A stretch of 64,000 bases of DNA from Maribacter arenosus (GTDB lineage Bacteria; Bacteroidota; Bacteroidia; Flavobacteriales; Flavobacteriaceae), in NCBI RefSeq assembly GCF_014610845.1, contig NZ_JABTCG010000004.1, positions 310,001 through 374,000 of the forward strand, written 5' to 3'. The notes under the pieces are model-generated. The model was not told the DNA's origin and searched no databases. It saw only the letters and a program-made list of their open reading frames with translations. This document shows positions 1 through 10,481 of the stretch, one piece after another; within the stretch, counting starts at the first letter, position 1; every line of letters starts with the position of its first letter. Made by a program: the position numbers and the translations under genes.

Positions 1-1381
1 AGTTGGCGCGTATGCTATTGCCGTTTTCGACAGAAAAAAACCTGATGAGATCGTAGTAGCAAAGTTAGGTAGCCCATTAGCCATTGGTATAGGCGAAAAT
101 GAATTCTTTATCGCATCCGATGCCTCTCCATTTATTGAGTTCACTAACAATGCGGTTTATCTGGCAGATGAAGAAATGGCCATAATTCGACTAGGGAAAG
201 AAATAAAGTTGAGAAAAATTAAGGATGATGCGATCGCTTATCCAAATATTAAGGAACTTCAATTGAATTTGGAGGAAATTGAAAAAGGAGGGTATGATCA
301 TTTTATGCTGAAGGAAATTTATGAGCAGCCCAGGGCCATAAAGGACACCTATCGTGGACGTCTATTGGCGGATCAAGGTTTGATAAAAATGTCGGGAATC
401 GATCAAAATCTTGAAAAATTCCTCAATGCCAACAGAATAATAATAGTTGCCTGCGGTACTTCCTGGCATGCTGGATTGGTAGCTGAATATATCTTTGAGG
501 ATTTGGCCCGTATTTCAGTTGAAGTGGAATATGCTTCTGAATTCAGATATAGAAATCCCGTTATTACCGATAAGGATGTGTTGATAGCGATTTCCCAATC
601 GGGGGAAACGGCCGATACTTTGGCAGCAATTAAACTGGCCAAGGAAAAAGGGGCCTTTGTTTTTGGGGTTTGTAATGTTGTAGGTTCATCAATTGCAAGG
701 GAGACCGACGCCGGTGCCTACACACATGCAGGACCGGAAATAGGAGTTGCCTCTACAAAAGCATTTACCACACAAATTACGGTATTAACATTAATGGCCT
801 TGAAATTGGCAAAGGAAAAAGGTGTATTTTCAGAAAGCCGATTCCATGAATACTTGACCGAGTTGGAAACAATCCCTGCTAAGGTAGAAAAGGCCTTGTT
901 AGCTAATCCTTTAGTGGAGATTATAGCGGATGTGTATAAAGATTCTACGAATTGCCTGTATCTTGGCCGAGGGTACAACTTCCCAGTAGCTCTTGAAGGG
1001 GCATTGAAGTTAAAGGAGATCAGTTATATACATGCCGAGGGCTATCCAGCTGCTGAAATGAAACATGGTCCAATCGCTTTGATAGACGAGCAAATGCCTG
1101 TAATTGTCATAGCGACCAAAAAAGGCCATTATGAAAAAGTAGTAAGTAATATACAGGAAATCAAGTCCCGTAAAGGTAAGATTATCGCCATTGTGACCCA
1201 AGGTGATGAACAAGTTACGGAATTAGCCGACCATGTAATCGAAGTCCCTGAAACCTTCGAGAGTTTAACACCACTTTTAACCACAATTCCTTTACAATTA
1301 TTGTCCTATCATATTGCCGTAATGAGAGGTTGTAATGTAGATCAGCCACGAAATTTGGCAAAATCGGTAACGGTGGAATAA
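1..1381 (+). CDS. glmS: Glutamine-fructose-6-phosphate aminotransferase, 3' part (5' end outside window)
   Basis: The reading frame is open from base 2 and enters the window inside the N-terminal glutaminase domain. Two SIS (sugar isomerase) domains follow, with CGTSWHAGL, SQSGETADT and the ALKLKEISYIHAEGY block. It ends with the family's typical C-terminus DQPRNLAKSVTVE. GlmS makes glucosamine-6-phosphate from fructose-6-phosphate and glutamine in the cytoplasm, the first step to UDP-GlcNAc for peptidoglycan and LPS. The first in-frame ATG in the window (176) is internal and is not the start. A strong intrinsic terminator follows directly. Confidence 0.97.
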   Translation, partial: VGAYAIAVFDRKKPDEIVVAKLGSPLAIGIGENEFFIASDASPFIEFTNNAVYLADEEMAIIRLGKEIKLRKIKDDAIAYPNIKELQLNLEEIEKGGYDHFMLKEIYEQPRAIKDTYRGRLLADQGLIKMSGIDQNLEKFLNANRIIIVACGTSWHAGLVAEYIFEDLARISVEVEYASEFRYRNPVITDKDVLIAISQSGETADTLAAIKLAKEKGAFVFGVCNVVGSSIARETDAGAYTHAGPEIGVASTKAFTTQITVLTLMALKLAKEKGVFSESRFHEYLTELETIPAKVEKALLANPLVEIIADVYKDSTNCLYLGRGYNFPVALEGALKLKEISYIHAEGYPAAEMKHGPIALIDEQMPVIVIATKKGHYEKVVSNIQEIKSRKGKIIAIVTQGDEQVTELADHVIEVPETFESLTPLLTTIPLQLLSYHIAVMRGCNVDQPRNLAKSVTVE

Positions 1382-1401
1382 CAATAATCACTTAAAATAT
1401 C

Positions 1402-1434
1402 AAAAAAGGCCATGATTTAATCATGGCCTTTTTT
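1402..1434 (+). terminator. Intrinsic terminator after glmS
   Basis: A perfect stem AAGGCCATGA/TCATGGCCTT with a TTTAA-type loop is followed by a run of T. It lies 20 bases after the glmS stop. Confidence 0.9.
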
Positions 1435-1575
1435 GTTGAATAGTTAGGGATTATGCAATATTTACACCAAATATTAAGGAATTAGATATTATGCATGCAT
1501 AATTTTATTATTTTTTCATTTTTCAATATGAAAAAATCTGTATATTGGCAGCGAACTAATTTAACTAAAACTATA

Positions 1576-4365
1576 ATGAGAGCGATACTTTTTCTATCCT
1601 TGTTGATGTTGGGCGGCTTCGGGTTTGCCCAAACGACTATTACAGGTAATGTTGTGGATCCTGACAACGAACCTGTTCCAGGGGCTAATGTGGTTATTGT
1701 CGGAAAGGCAGTAGGCGCGGTATCGGATTTTGATGGTAATTTTACTTTGAAAACTTCTGAAACTCCCCCCTTTCAATTAAATATTTCAAGCATCGGTTAT
1801 ACCGATGCCACTTTTGATGTCACTTCGAACAATCAGAATATCACGATTGTTCTTAACGAGGCATCTACAATTCTTGATGAGATTGTTATATCGGCATCAA
1901 GAACGCCCGAACGATTGTTCGAATCCCCGGTAACAATTGAGCGCATTGGGATTCAAGAAATCAAGAATACGGCTTCAGTGGATTTCTATGATGGATTGGA
2001 AAACCTAAAGGGAGTCGATGTGAACACAAACAGTTTAACCTTTAAATCTGTCAATACCAGAGGCTTCGCCACGTTTGCGAACAATCGTTTTATGCAGTTG
2101 GTAGATGGCATGGACAATTCAACACCTGCCCTTAATTTTCCAATAGGAAATTTAGTAGGTATGATTGAAACAGATGTTCAGAGTGTCGAACTCCTACCTG
2201 GAGCTTCTTCTGCCCTTTATGGTGCAAATGCTTTTAACGGTATCCTTTTTATGAGAAGTAAAAGTCCTTTTGATCATGCAGGGATCAGTGTTTCTGTAAA
2301 AAGAGGTATAACTTCGCAAAAAGCTTCGGGAGATAATGCCTATACCGATATTGGAATTAGGGCGGCACACAAATTCAGTGATAAATTTGCGGTCAAAGTT
2401 AATTTTGGGTATTTACAAGGTACAGATTGGGCAGCAACTAGCGAGGTTGATAAAACAACTCCAGGTGGTACACGGGCAGACTTAAATTACAATGGTGTTA
2501 ATGTTTATGGTGACGAAGTATCAAGAAATATAAAAACAGAGGTTGCCGTAACACTTGAAAATTTAGGCCTTTTACCTGCTGGGGCGAGTGCTTTAGTGCC
2601 TTCAGTTGATGTTAGTAGAATTGGATATAATGAACGGGATTTGACCAATTATAATGCAGAAAGCATAAAAGCAGATTGGGGTTTATATTATCGACCAATA
2701 ACCGATAATAGTTTAGAACTGTCTTATGTGGGGAAGGTAGGTACAGGTACCACCATTTATCAAGGTTTAAACAGATACAATATTGATGGGTTTTTCCAAG
2801 AACAACATAAACTCGAGGTGAAGCATGATAATTTCTTCCTAAGAGGCTATTTGGTTGCCGATAAAGCGGGAGATTCATATGACATGGTGTTTACTGGGAT
2901 TAATATTTTAAATGATTGGAAAGATCACCGAACTTGGTTTGGAGAATATGTAGGAGCCTATGTAACTGCCACACTTGGAGGTGCCACGGATACCCAAGCA
3001 CATGCTGCTGGACGTGCACAAGCAGAATCTGGACGTTTTGAGCCTGGAAGCCCCGGGTTTAAAGCCGCTTTTAACAGAAGTATAAACGATCCTAATTTGC
3101 TAACAGGTTCTAAATTCCAGGATGCATCAAAATATTACCATGCTGATGGAAATTATAATTTTAGCCATTTAACCAAAGACTTTGCCGATATTCAAGTTGG
3201 TGGTTCATACAGAAGATATAGTTTAAACTCCTTTGGAACCATTTACACGGATTATGATGGCCCTATTGATTACTCTGAGTTTGGTATATATACACAGGTT
3301 CAGAATAATTTTGAGTTAAATGAAACCATGGATTTGAAATTAACGGGTTCAGTTCGTTACGATAAATCCGAATTTTTCGATGGTTTCGTTTCTCCTAGAA
3401 TATCCGCTGGTTTGACTGTAAATCGCGATCATAATATTAGAGCCTCTTTACAAACGGGTTTCAGAAACCCAACAACCCAGGATTTATTTATAGGATTGGA
3501 TTCTGGTCAAGGTTTTTTAGTAGGCTCTGCACCTAATAATTTAGAGAGATGGTCAAGACCTCTTGATGTTAGTGGTTCAGGTCAATTGTTAGGCCAACCT
3601 GCAGTCATTACACAAACCGGTGCTGCCCCCTATACTAATTCATATACTGAAAGTTCAATGGTAGCCTTTGCAGCAACCAGTGACCCTTCTGTTTTGGAAG
3701 TTGCCAATCCAGATATAATAAAACCAGAGCAAGTTACGTCCGCAGAGGTTGGATATAGAGGGAAAATAAAAAAACTAACCATAGATTTCAGTGCTTATTA
3801 TAACAGCTATAAGGATTTTATTTCACAGGAAGCAGTTGCTTCACCCTATTATGGTACTGCTGGAGACGGCTCATTATCTGTTTTAGCGATAGCTAATGGA
3901 GACTGGCAGGGCTATAGTGCTTATACTAACTCGGATGCAGACGTTAACTCATACGGAGCTGCCTTAGGATTGACCGCAAAAGTTTTTGGTGATTTTGATT
4001 TAGGGGGAAGTTACACCTATTCAAAGCTCGATTTTGATCGAGAGGCAAACCCTGATGTTGTGCTTAACTTTAATACGCCCGAGCATAAATTCAAAGCCTT
4101 TTTTGGGAATGCCAATTTATTTGAAAATTTTGGATTCAACATAGCGTACCGGTTTAGCGATGACTATTTCTGGGAGGCGACCTTTGGAGATGGTGTTGTT
4201 CCAGAATTCCACACTGTTGATGCACAAATAAATTATACGGTACCCAGCATAAAATCTTCATTTAAGGTAGGGGCAACTAATCTTTTAGGCGATGAGTATT
4301 TTACCGCTTTCGGAACTGGCTTCATAGGATCTATGTATTATGTGTCCTGGACAATCAATAACTAA
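1576..4365 (+). CDS. TonB-dependent receptor with carboxypeptidase-regulatory-like N-domain
   Basis: A 929-residue outer-membrane receptor. A signal peptide (MRAILFLSLLMLGGFGFAQ) is followed by a carboxypeptidase-D-regulatory-like domain (ITGNVVDPDNEPVPGANVVI, about residues 22-105), a plug domain (SASRTPERLFESPVTIERI, then LPGASSALYGANAFNGILFM) and a long beta-barrel. I chose the ATG at 1576 because it opens directly into the signal peptide, and a near-consensus -7 box (TATATTGG, 1541-1548) lies between it and earlier in-frame ATGs at 1495 (not preceded by signals) and 1528. It is followed after 13 bases by an SGNH-hydrolase lipoprotein, so the two probably form an operon. The pairing suggests uptake of something released from an ester-bearing polymer or lipid, but the substrate cannot be read from the sequence. 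Confidence 0.9.
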   Translation: MRAILFLSLLMLGGFGFAQTTITGNVVDPDNEPVPGANVVIVGKAVGAVSDFDGNFTLKTSETPPFQLNISSIGYTDATFDVTSNNQNITIVLNEASTILDEIVISASRTPERLFESPVTIERIGIQEIKNTASVDFYDGLENLKGVDVNTNSLTFKSVNTRGFATFANNRFMQLVDGMDNSTPALNFPIGNLVGMIETDVQSVELLPGASSALYGANAFNGILFMRSKSPFDHAGISVSVKRGITSQKASGDNAYTDIGIRAAHKFSDKFAVKVNFGYLQGTDWAATSEVDKTTPGGTRADLNYNGVNVYGDEVSRNIKTEVAVTLENLGLLPAGASALVPSVDVSRIGYNERDLTNYNAESIKADWGLYYRPITDNSLELSYVGKVGTGTTIYQGLNRYNIDGFFQEQHKLEVKHDNFFLRGYLVADKAGDSYDMVFTGINILNDWKDHRTWFGEYVGAYVTATLGGATDTQAHAAGRAQAESGRFEPGSPGFKAAFNRSINDPNLLTGSKFQDASKYYHADGNYNFSHLTKDFADIQVGGSYRRYSLNSFGTIYTDYDGPIDYSEFGIYTQVQNNFELNETMDLKLTGSVRYDKSEFFDGFVSPRISAGLTVNRDHNIRASLQTGFRNPTTQDLFIGLDSGQGFLVGSAPNNLERWSRPLDVSGSGQLLGQPAVITQTGAAPYTNSYTESSMVAFAATSDPSVLEVANPDIIKPEQVTSAEVGYRGKIKKLTIDFSAYYNSYKDFISQEAVASPYYGTAGDGSLSVLAIANGDWQGYSAYTNSDADVNSYGAALGLTAKVFGDFDLGGSYTYSKLDFDREANPDVVLNFNTPEHKFKAFFGNANLFENFGFNIAYRFSDDYFWEATFGDGVVPEFHTVDAQINYTVPSIKSSFKVGATNLLGDEYFTAFGTGFIGSMYYVSWTINN

Positions 4366-4378
4366 TAATCTTAAGAAT

Positions 4379-6058
4379 ATGAAAATCATAAATATAAAAT
4401 ATATAGCATTGCTGGTTGCCTTTATAGGATTTACAGCATGTAATGACCCAGAAGATGTTACACTGATCGAAGAAGAGGTGGTCGCAGAGTTACCTGCCTT
4501 ATCATCTGGTTCGGCCGATTTTTCTAATTATGTAGCGATTGGTGCTTCTTTTACGGCAGGATATACCGATGGAGCATTATTTAAAGCTGCACAGGAAAAT
4601 TCTTTTCCAAATATACTATCAAAACAATTCGCAAAAGTTGGAGGAGGAGCTTTTACACAACCTTTGATGAACGATAATTTTGGCGGACTTGCCGCCAACG
4701 GAGCCCGAATAGCAGAGCCAAGGCTTGTTTTTGGTGGTGCTGGTCCTGTGCCATTAGAATCTTTAATAGGCCCAGTAACGGTTACTACAGACTTAACGGC
4801 CAATCCGACAGGACCTTTTAACAATATGGGGATCCCTGGTGCAAAAAGTTTTCACCTTCTGGATCTTGGTATTCCTGGATCTGGATATGGGGATATCATG
4901 GGGTTAGGGGTTTATGCAAATCCTTATTTTATAAGAATGGCATCTAGTCCTTCGGCAAGTGTATTGGGAGATGTTATGGCACAAAATCCTAGTTTCTTTA
5001 CTTTGTCTGAGATTGCAGGAAATGATGTGCTATCTTATGCGCTTTCAGGAGGAACTGGTGTAGATCAGACAGGTAATATTAATCCAGCTACGTATGGTAT
5101 TAATGATATTACAGACCCTAATGTTTTTGCTCAAGCATTTAATGCTACGGTGACTACATTAACATCCAATGGAGCAAATGGAGTCATTGCAAATATCCCT
5201 TATATTACAGATTTACCTCATTTTACAACGGTACCCCATAATCCGTTAGATCCTTCTAACCCCGATTTTGGACCACAAATACCTTTGTTAAATTCAATAT
5301 TTGGTGCATTAAATCAGATTTTTGCGCAAGTAGACCCTTCGCGTATTATTTTATTTTCTGAAACAGAAGCAAGTGCAGTTGTCATAAAAGATGAAAGTCT
5401 AGCGGATATTTCAGCAATAATTTCTGGAGGATTATTATCAAATCTTCCCGCATTTGAAGCCTTTATTGGGCAATTTAATTTGCCACCCCAGGCAGCTCCG
5501 GGTGTAGCAGGTTTATTGGGATTGGTTTATGGTCAAGCTAGGCAAGCTACCGAAGACGATTTATTTGTATTACCAAGTAGTAATGTAATCGGTGAGGTTA
5601 ATACAGATACCTTTGCACAGTTATCGTCACCACCATTTTCATTACCACCGGCATTAGCAGGTCAATTTTCAGTTGAAGGGATTACACTTCCATTAGAAGA
5701 TAAATGGGTACTTCTTCCTTCAGAACAACTTGAAATTAAAACAGCAACCGATGCTTTTAATAGTACAATTGCGGATGCTGCTACTACAAATGGTCTCGCT
5801 TTTGTTGATTTTAAATCGATATTGGAACAGGCATCAACAACTGGTATACCTACAGGGAATTATACATTAACTACGAATTTGGTAACTGGCGGATTAGTCA
5901 GCCTAGATGGTATTCATTTAACCGCAAGGGGATATGCTGTAATGGCAAATGAGTTTATGAAGGCGATAGATGCTACTTATGGTTCAAATTTTGAGGAATC
6001 CGGGAATTTCGTTGATGCTGGTAATTATCCAACAAATTTTTCACCAACATTACAGTAG
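4379..6058 (+). CDS. SGNH/GDSL-hydrolase-like lipoprotein
   Basis: A 559-residue lipoprotein with lipobox FTAC (Cys21). Block I of the SGNH fold is GASFTAGY (Ser57), block III is the GND motif in LSEIAGNDVLSY, and block V is DGIHLTARGY near the C-terminus, giving the Asp/His pair. The family comprises esterases and lipases acting on acyl or acetyl esters; here it would sit on the outer membrane or in the periplasm. It lies 13 bases behind the TonB receptor, so the pair likely works as a receptor plus surface esterase. The start is the ATG at 4379, which gives a clean lipoprotein signal; the upstream in-frame ATG at 4340 lies inside the receptor gene. It is longer than typical GDSL enzymes, with a long Ala/Thr/Gly-rich middle. 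Confidence 0.85.
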   Translation: MKIINIKYIALLVAFIGFTACNDPEDVTLIEEEVVAELPALSSGSADFSNYVAIGASFTAGYTDGALFKAAQENSFPNILSKQFAKVGGGAFTQPLMNDNFGGLAANGARIAEPRLVFGGAGPVPLESLIGPVTVTTDLTANPTGPFNNMGIPGAKSFHLLDLGIPGSGYGDIMGLGVYANPYFIRMASSPSASVLGDVMAQNPSFFTLSEIAGNDVLSYALSGGTGVDQTGNINPATYGINDITDPNVFAQAFNATVTTLTSNGANGVIANIPYITDLPHFTTVPHNPLDPSNPDFGPQIPLLNSIFGALNQIFAQVDPSRIILFSETEASAVVIKDESLADISAIISGGLLSNLPAFEAFIGQFNLPPQAAPGVAGLLGLVYGQARQATEDDLFVLPSSNVIGEVNTDTFAQLSSPPFSLPPALAGQFSVEGITLPLEDKWVLLPSEQLEIKTATDAFNSTIADAATTNGLAFVDFKSILEQASTTGIPTGNYTLTTNLVTGGLVSLDGIHLTARGYAVMANEFMKAIDATYGSNFEESGNFVDAGNYPTNFSPTLQ

Positions 6059-6077
6059 TAGCTTTAAGGTAGTCTAT

Positions 6078-6110
6078 AAAAAAAGAGCAATATATGATTG
6101 CTCTTTTTTA
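6078..6110 (+). terminator. Intrinsic terminator after SGNH lipoprotein
   Basis: Hairpin AAAGAGCAAT/ATTGCTCTTT with a short loop and T-rich tail, 20 bases downstream of the stop. Confidence 0.88.
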
Positions 6111-6157
6111 TTTGTTCAAAATCATACCAAACTATTTTTAGTTTAACAGTAAAAACA

Positions 6158-6165
6158 TATCTTTG
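6158..6165 (+). promoter_or_regulatory. Bacteroidetes -7 promoter box for atpD
   Basis: TATCTTTG matches the TAnnTTTG consensus exactly. The predicted start of transcription is about 7 bases downstream, leaving a leader of roughly 75 bases before atpD. Confidence 0.6.
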
Positions 6166-6184
6166 CAGCCTTAAAAGTTAGAGA

Positions 6185-6221
6185 TAAGACCTGTCGGTTT
6201 TTTAAATCCTTTGTGGTCTTA
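6185..6221 (+). repeat. Inverted repeat in the atpD leader
   Basis: TAAGACC (6185-6191) and GGTCTTA (6215-6221) form a perfect 7-bp stem around a 23-base T-rich loop, within the predicted atpD 5' UTR and ending 25 bases before the start codon. No terminator-like T-run follows. It may be an mRNA leader structure or a protein site. Confidence 0.5.
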
Positions 6222-6222
6222 A

Positions 6223-7755
<1,533 letters not shown>

Positions 7756-7772
7756 TTAGATATTGGTTTAAA

Positions 7773-7803
7773 GTTGATGGTTGCTTGTAATTATACCATC
7801 AAC
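7773..7803 (+). repeat. Stem-loop between atpD and atpC
   Basis: GTTGATGGT (7773-7781) and ACCATCAAC (7795-7803) make a perfect 9-bp stem with a 13-base loop in the 77-base spacer. No T-run follows, so it is not a standard intrinsic terminator. It may affect message stability or the beta-to-epsilon ratio. Confidence 0.6.
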
Positions 7804-7832
7804 GAAGAACTAGCAACGAACAATTAAAGAAT

Positions 7833-8111
7833 ATGTATTTAGAAATAGTATCGCCGGAAGCGACCTTGTTTGCCGGAGAGGTAAATTCGGTTACAGTTCC
7901 AGGAATTAATGGGGAGTTTCAGATGCTAAATGATCACGCACCCATCGTTTCATTGCTTCAAAAAGGAAAGGTTATCGTAGATGGTGATATTACCATAGAA
8001 GAGGAGTACGAAAATAAATTCACAAAAAATGCCAAGGGCAAGACGGTTTTATCCATAATCAGTGGTACCGTAGAAATGAAGGATAACAAAATCATCGTTT
8101 TGGCAGATTAA
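7833..8111 (+). CDS. atpC: F1F0 ATP synthase subunit epsilon
   Basis: A 92-residue protein corresponding to the N-terminal beta-sandwich of subunit epsilon (MYLEIVSPEATLFAGEV; VPGINGEFQMLNDHAPIVSLL). It joins the c-ring rotor to the central stalk. At this length it lacks most or all of the C-terminal two-helix domain, which in E. coli-type epsilon (about 135-140 residues) acts as an inhibitory ratchet. It is co-transcribed with atpD and followed by a terminator. Confidence 0.93.
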   Translation: MYLEIVSPEATLFAGEVNSVTVPGINGEFQMLNDHAPIVSLLQKGKVIVDGDITIEEEYENKFTKNAKGKTVLSIISGTVEMKDNKIIVLAD

Positions 8112-8130
8112 ATATCATAAGTAATACTGT

Positions 8131-8160
8131 AAAAGCCATACGAATAGTATGGCTTTTTTT
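8131..8160 (+). terminator. Intrinsic terminator after atpC
   Basis: Stem AAAAGCCATAC/GTATGGCTTTT with a short loop, then a T-run, 20 bases past the atpC stop. Confidence 0.9.
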
Positions 8161-8316
8161 ATTCCTGGTATTTTTATTGATATGCAGGTTAGTTCAAGGA
8201 CAATACAGATTCTGGGTGTTTGTAATTTTTATTGGATTACTTCCAAGTAACCGGAAATAGAAATATATACCTCCTTCAAGTTGGCCAGGGAATCTTAGGT
8301 TTTGAATCGAATTCGA

Positions 8317-8324
8317 TACCTTTG
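8317..8324 (+). promoter_or_regulatory. -7 promoter box for the radical SAM gene
   Basis: TACCTTTG, an exact TAnnTTTG match, lies 19 bases before the ATG at 8343 and inside the longer open frame that starts at 8232. It therefore argues for the downstream start. Confidence 0.5.
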
Positions 8325-8342
8325 ATAGTTCAAATATTCCAA

Positions 8343-9308
8343 ATGGGGTTTATAGGCAAACGATACTACGATTATAATTCATTTATAAAGTCGCATTTTG
8401 GGGAACGTGTACAAAAAATATCCTTGGATGTCGGTTTTTCTTGCCCTAATCGGGATGGATCTAAAGGATTTGGGGGTTGTACCTATTGCAATAATAACAC
8501 CTTCAACCCGGAGTATTGCAAACCCAGGAAAAGCATTCGGTGGCAATTGGAACAGGGTATGCAATTTTTTGCCAAAAGGGGGAAGAACAATAAATATCTT
8601 GCCTATTTTCAAGCGTACACCAACACCTATTCCGATTCTGAATCCCTGAAGGAACTATATCTGGAAGCATTAAGGGTTCCAAACGTGGTTGGTTTGGTCA
8701 TTGGCACGCGTCCGGACTGTATCTCTGACGAAATTATTGACTTTTTGGAATTACTTTCCAAGAAGTATTTCATTTCTCTTGATTTTGGTGTTGAAAGCAC
8801 CAATGAAGCCACTCTACTCACTGTGAATCGATGCCATACGTATAGTGATACCGTAAATGCCTATCAAAAATGTATGAATAAAGGCTTTCATTTGGGGGCA
8901 CATATTATTATCGGATTGCCCGGTGAAACCAGGGAAGAAGGTCTGCTACATGCCATAGAACTCTCGAAACTCCCTATAAATACCTTGAAGATCCATCACC
9001 TCCAGATCGTCAAAAATTCCGTAATGGCAGTACAATACAAGCGAAACCCCGAAATTTTCAACCTTTTTGCCTTAGAGGAATACGTCGATTTTATTACCGA
9101 TTTCATTGGATATCTAAGACATGATATCAGTATTGAGCGGTTTATTAGTGAAGCTCCGAAGGACCTACTTATTGCCCCGAAATGGGGTGGAGTAAGAAAA
9201 CAGGAAATCTTGGATAAGATCGATAAAATGCTTATCAAAAAAAATTCTTGGCAAGGAAAGTTCTATATTCAAAATTTGGAATCTTCAGGCAGGGAAATTC
9301 TTCATTGA
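8343..9308 (+). CDS. Radical SAM protein, YhcC/TIGR01212 family
   Basis: A 321-residue radical SAM protein. The cluster motif CPNRDGSKGFGGCTYC has the long first spacing (C-x11-C-x2-C) typical of the YhcC group. GVESTNEATL and HIIIGLPGETREEG are further family blocks. YhcC-type proteins are poorly characterised iron-sulfur enzymes of the cytoplasm. The ATG at 8343 is preferred because residues encoded upstream (8232-8342) do not resemble the family and contain a promoter box. It appears to be a single-gene unit. Confidence 0.88.
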   Translation: MGFIGKRYYDYNSFIKSHFGERVQKISLDVGFSCPNRDGSKGFGGCTYCNNNTFNPEYCKPRKSIRWQLEQGMQFFAKRGKNNKYLAYFQAYTNTYSDSESLKELYLEALRVPNVVGLVIGTRPDCISDEIIDFLELLSKKYFISLDFGVESTNEATLLTVNRCHTYSDTVNAYQKCMNKGFHLGAHIIIGLPGETREEGLLHAIELSKLPINTLKIHHLQIVKNSVMAVQYKRNPEIFNLFALEEYVDFITDFIGYLRHDISIERFISEAPKDLLIAPKWGGVRKQEILDKIDKMLIKKNSWQGKFYIQNLESSGREILH

Positions 9309-9478
9309 AGAGTATTCGAGCAATGGGAAATGGTAATGTGAGAAAAGTGGCTAAAAAAATACAGGATAATGGTTTGGGGGTTTACCCCCATATCGTAACC
9401 TAGGGTACCAAAAGAGGAAAAGCGTCTTCGATTTTGCCTGCATGGTTTTAGAAGTATTGAAAAGCGAGATATAAGTCT

Positions 9479-9871
9479 ATGAAAGAAAAGTTCTTTATCG
9501 TGGCATCTTTTGAATTTGCAGCTGATGTCCAGATCTTGAAAGGTAAGCTTGAGTCTGAAGGTATACCCGTGTTCTTACGGGATGAAAATACTTTGAATTC
9601 GGATCCATTGATCAGTCATGCGATTGGAGGGGTCAAATTGCAAGTATATACCAAGGACAAGGAAAGGGCTCTCGAAATATATAATGAGGTTAGGGCCTAT
9701 GCGATCGATAATAAAGGAAATCCCGTTGTTTGCCCAAACTGTAAAGCACAAAAATCAGAAGCCTATTACGACCGAAAAACAATTTTTTATAAACTCTTTC
9801 CATTTTTTGAGGAGAAAAAATACAAATGTTTAAATTGTGGAATAATTACTAAACCAGATCAAAATGTATAG
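9479..9871 (+). CDS. DUF2007 protein with C-terminal zinc ribbon
   Basis: A 130-residue protein. Residues 1-75 are the DUF2007 fold (FEFAADVQILKGKLESEGIPVFLRDE; SHAIGGVKLQVYTKDKERALEI). The tail carries two CxxC pairs (Cys85/88 and Cys117/120), a zinc ribbon. DUF2007 proteins are called putative signal-transducing proteins, but no function is established. The stop overlaps the start of bioD by 8 bases, so the two are translationally coupled. A decayed relative of this gene lies at about 12.1-12.5 kb. Confidence 0.85.
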   Translation: MKEKFFIVASFEFAADVQILKGKLESEGIPVFLRDENTLNSDPLISHAIGGVKLQVYTKDKERALEIYNEVRAYAIDNKGNPVVCPNCKAQKSEAYYDRKTIFYKLFPFFEEKKYKCLNCGIITKPDQNV

Positions 9872-10481
9872 GTTTTTTGTTACAGGGATTTCGACCGGAG
9901 TCGGTAAAACAATGGTCTCGGCCATTATTGCGGAGGCATTGGAGGCCGATTACTGGAAACCGGTACAAGCGGGTGATTTAGATAATACCGATAGTCATAA
10001 GGTTGCCCGCTTGATTTCGAACGGCAACTCGAAAATACATCCATGTAATTTTGAACTCAAAACCCCGATGAGTCCACATGCTGCTGCGGAAATAGACGGA
10101 ATAAGGATTGATGTTAATGACATTTTTGAACCGGAAACCACGAACCATTTAGTCATAGAAGGAGCAGGAGGACTTCTTGTTCCCTTGAACGATACCGATA
10201 CGGTCCTGGACTTAATATTGCCGAATTATAAAGTGATCGTTGTTTCGCGACATTACTTAGGAAGTATAAACCATACCCTATTGACGGTTAACTGGCTTCA
10301 ACTTAAAGGGTATGATGTGTCATTGATATTTAGTGGGGATGAAAACCCTTCCACGGAAAGCATCATACTTAAAAAGACGGGCGTGCAATCGTTGGGAAGG
10401 ATCAAGGAAGAACCAAGTTTTGATCCATCGGTCATAAAAAAGTATGCGGATCAGTTCCGATTAACGTTACAATCACTCTAA
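9864..10481 (+). CDS. bioD: Dethiobiotin synthetase
   Basis: A 205-residue cytoplasmic enzyme with the P-loop GISTGVGKT at the N-terminus, the KPVQAGDLDNTDS substrate loop and VIEGAGGLLVPL. It forms dethiobiotin from diaminopelargonate, CO2 and ATP, the penultimate step of biotin synthesis. No other bio gene is in the window. It overlaps the upstream DUF2007 gene by 8 bases and its 3' end overlaps the convergent glycosyltransferase gene by 9 bases. Confidence 0.95.
   Translation: MYRFFVTGISTGVGKTMVSAIIAEALEADYWKPVQAGDLDNTDSHKVARLISNGNSKIHPCNFELKTPMSPHAAAEIDGIRIDVNDIFEPETTNHLVIEGAGGLLVPLNDTDTVLDLILPNYKVIVVSRHYLGSINHTLLTVNWLQLKGYDVSLIFSGDENPSTESIILKKTGVQSLGRIKEEPSFDPSVIKKYADQFRLTLQSL

Noticed and set aside
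9309-9478. GGGGGTTTACCCCC in the spacer after the radical SAM gene as a terminator
   Set aside because: The stem has no T-run and sits far from either gene; it may be chance.
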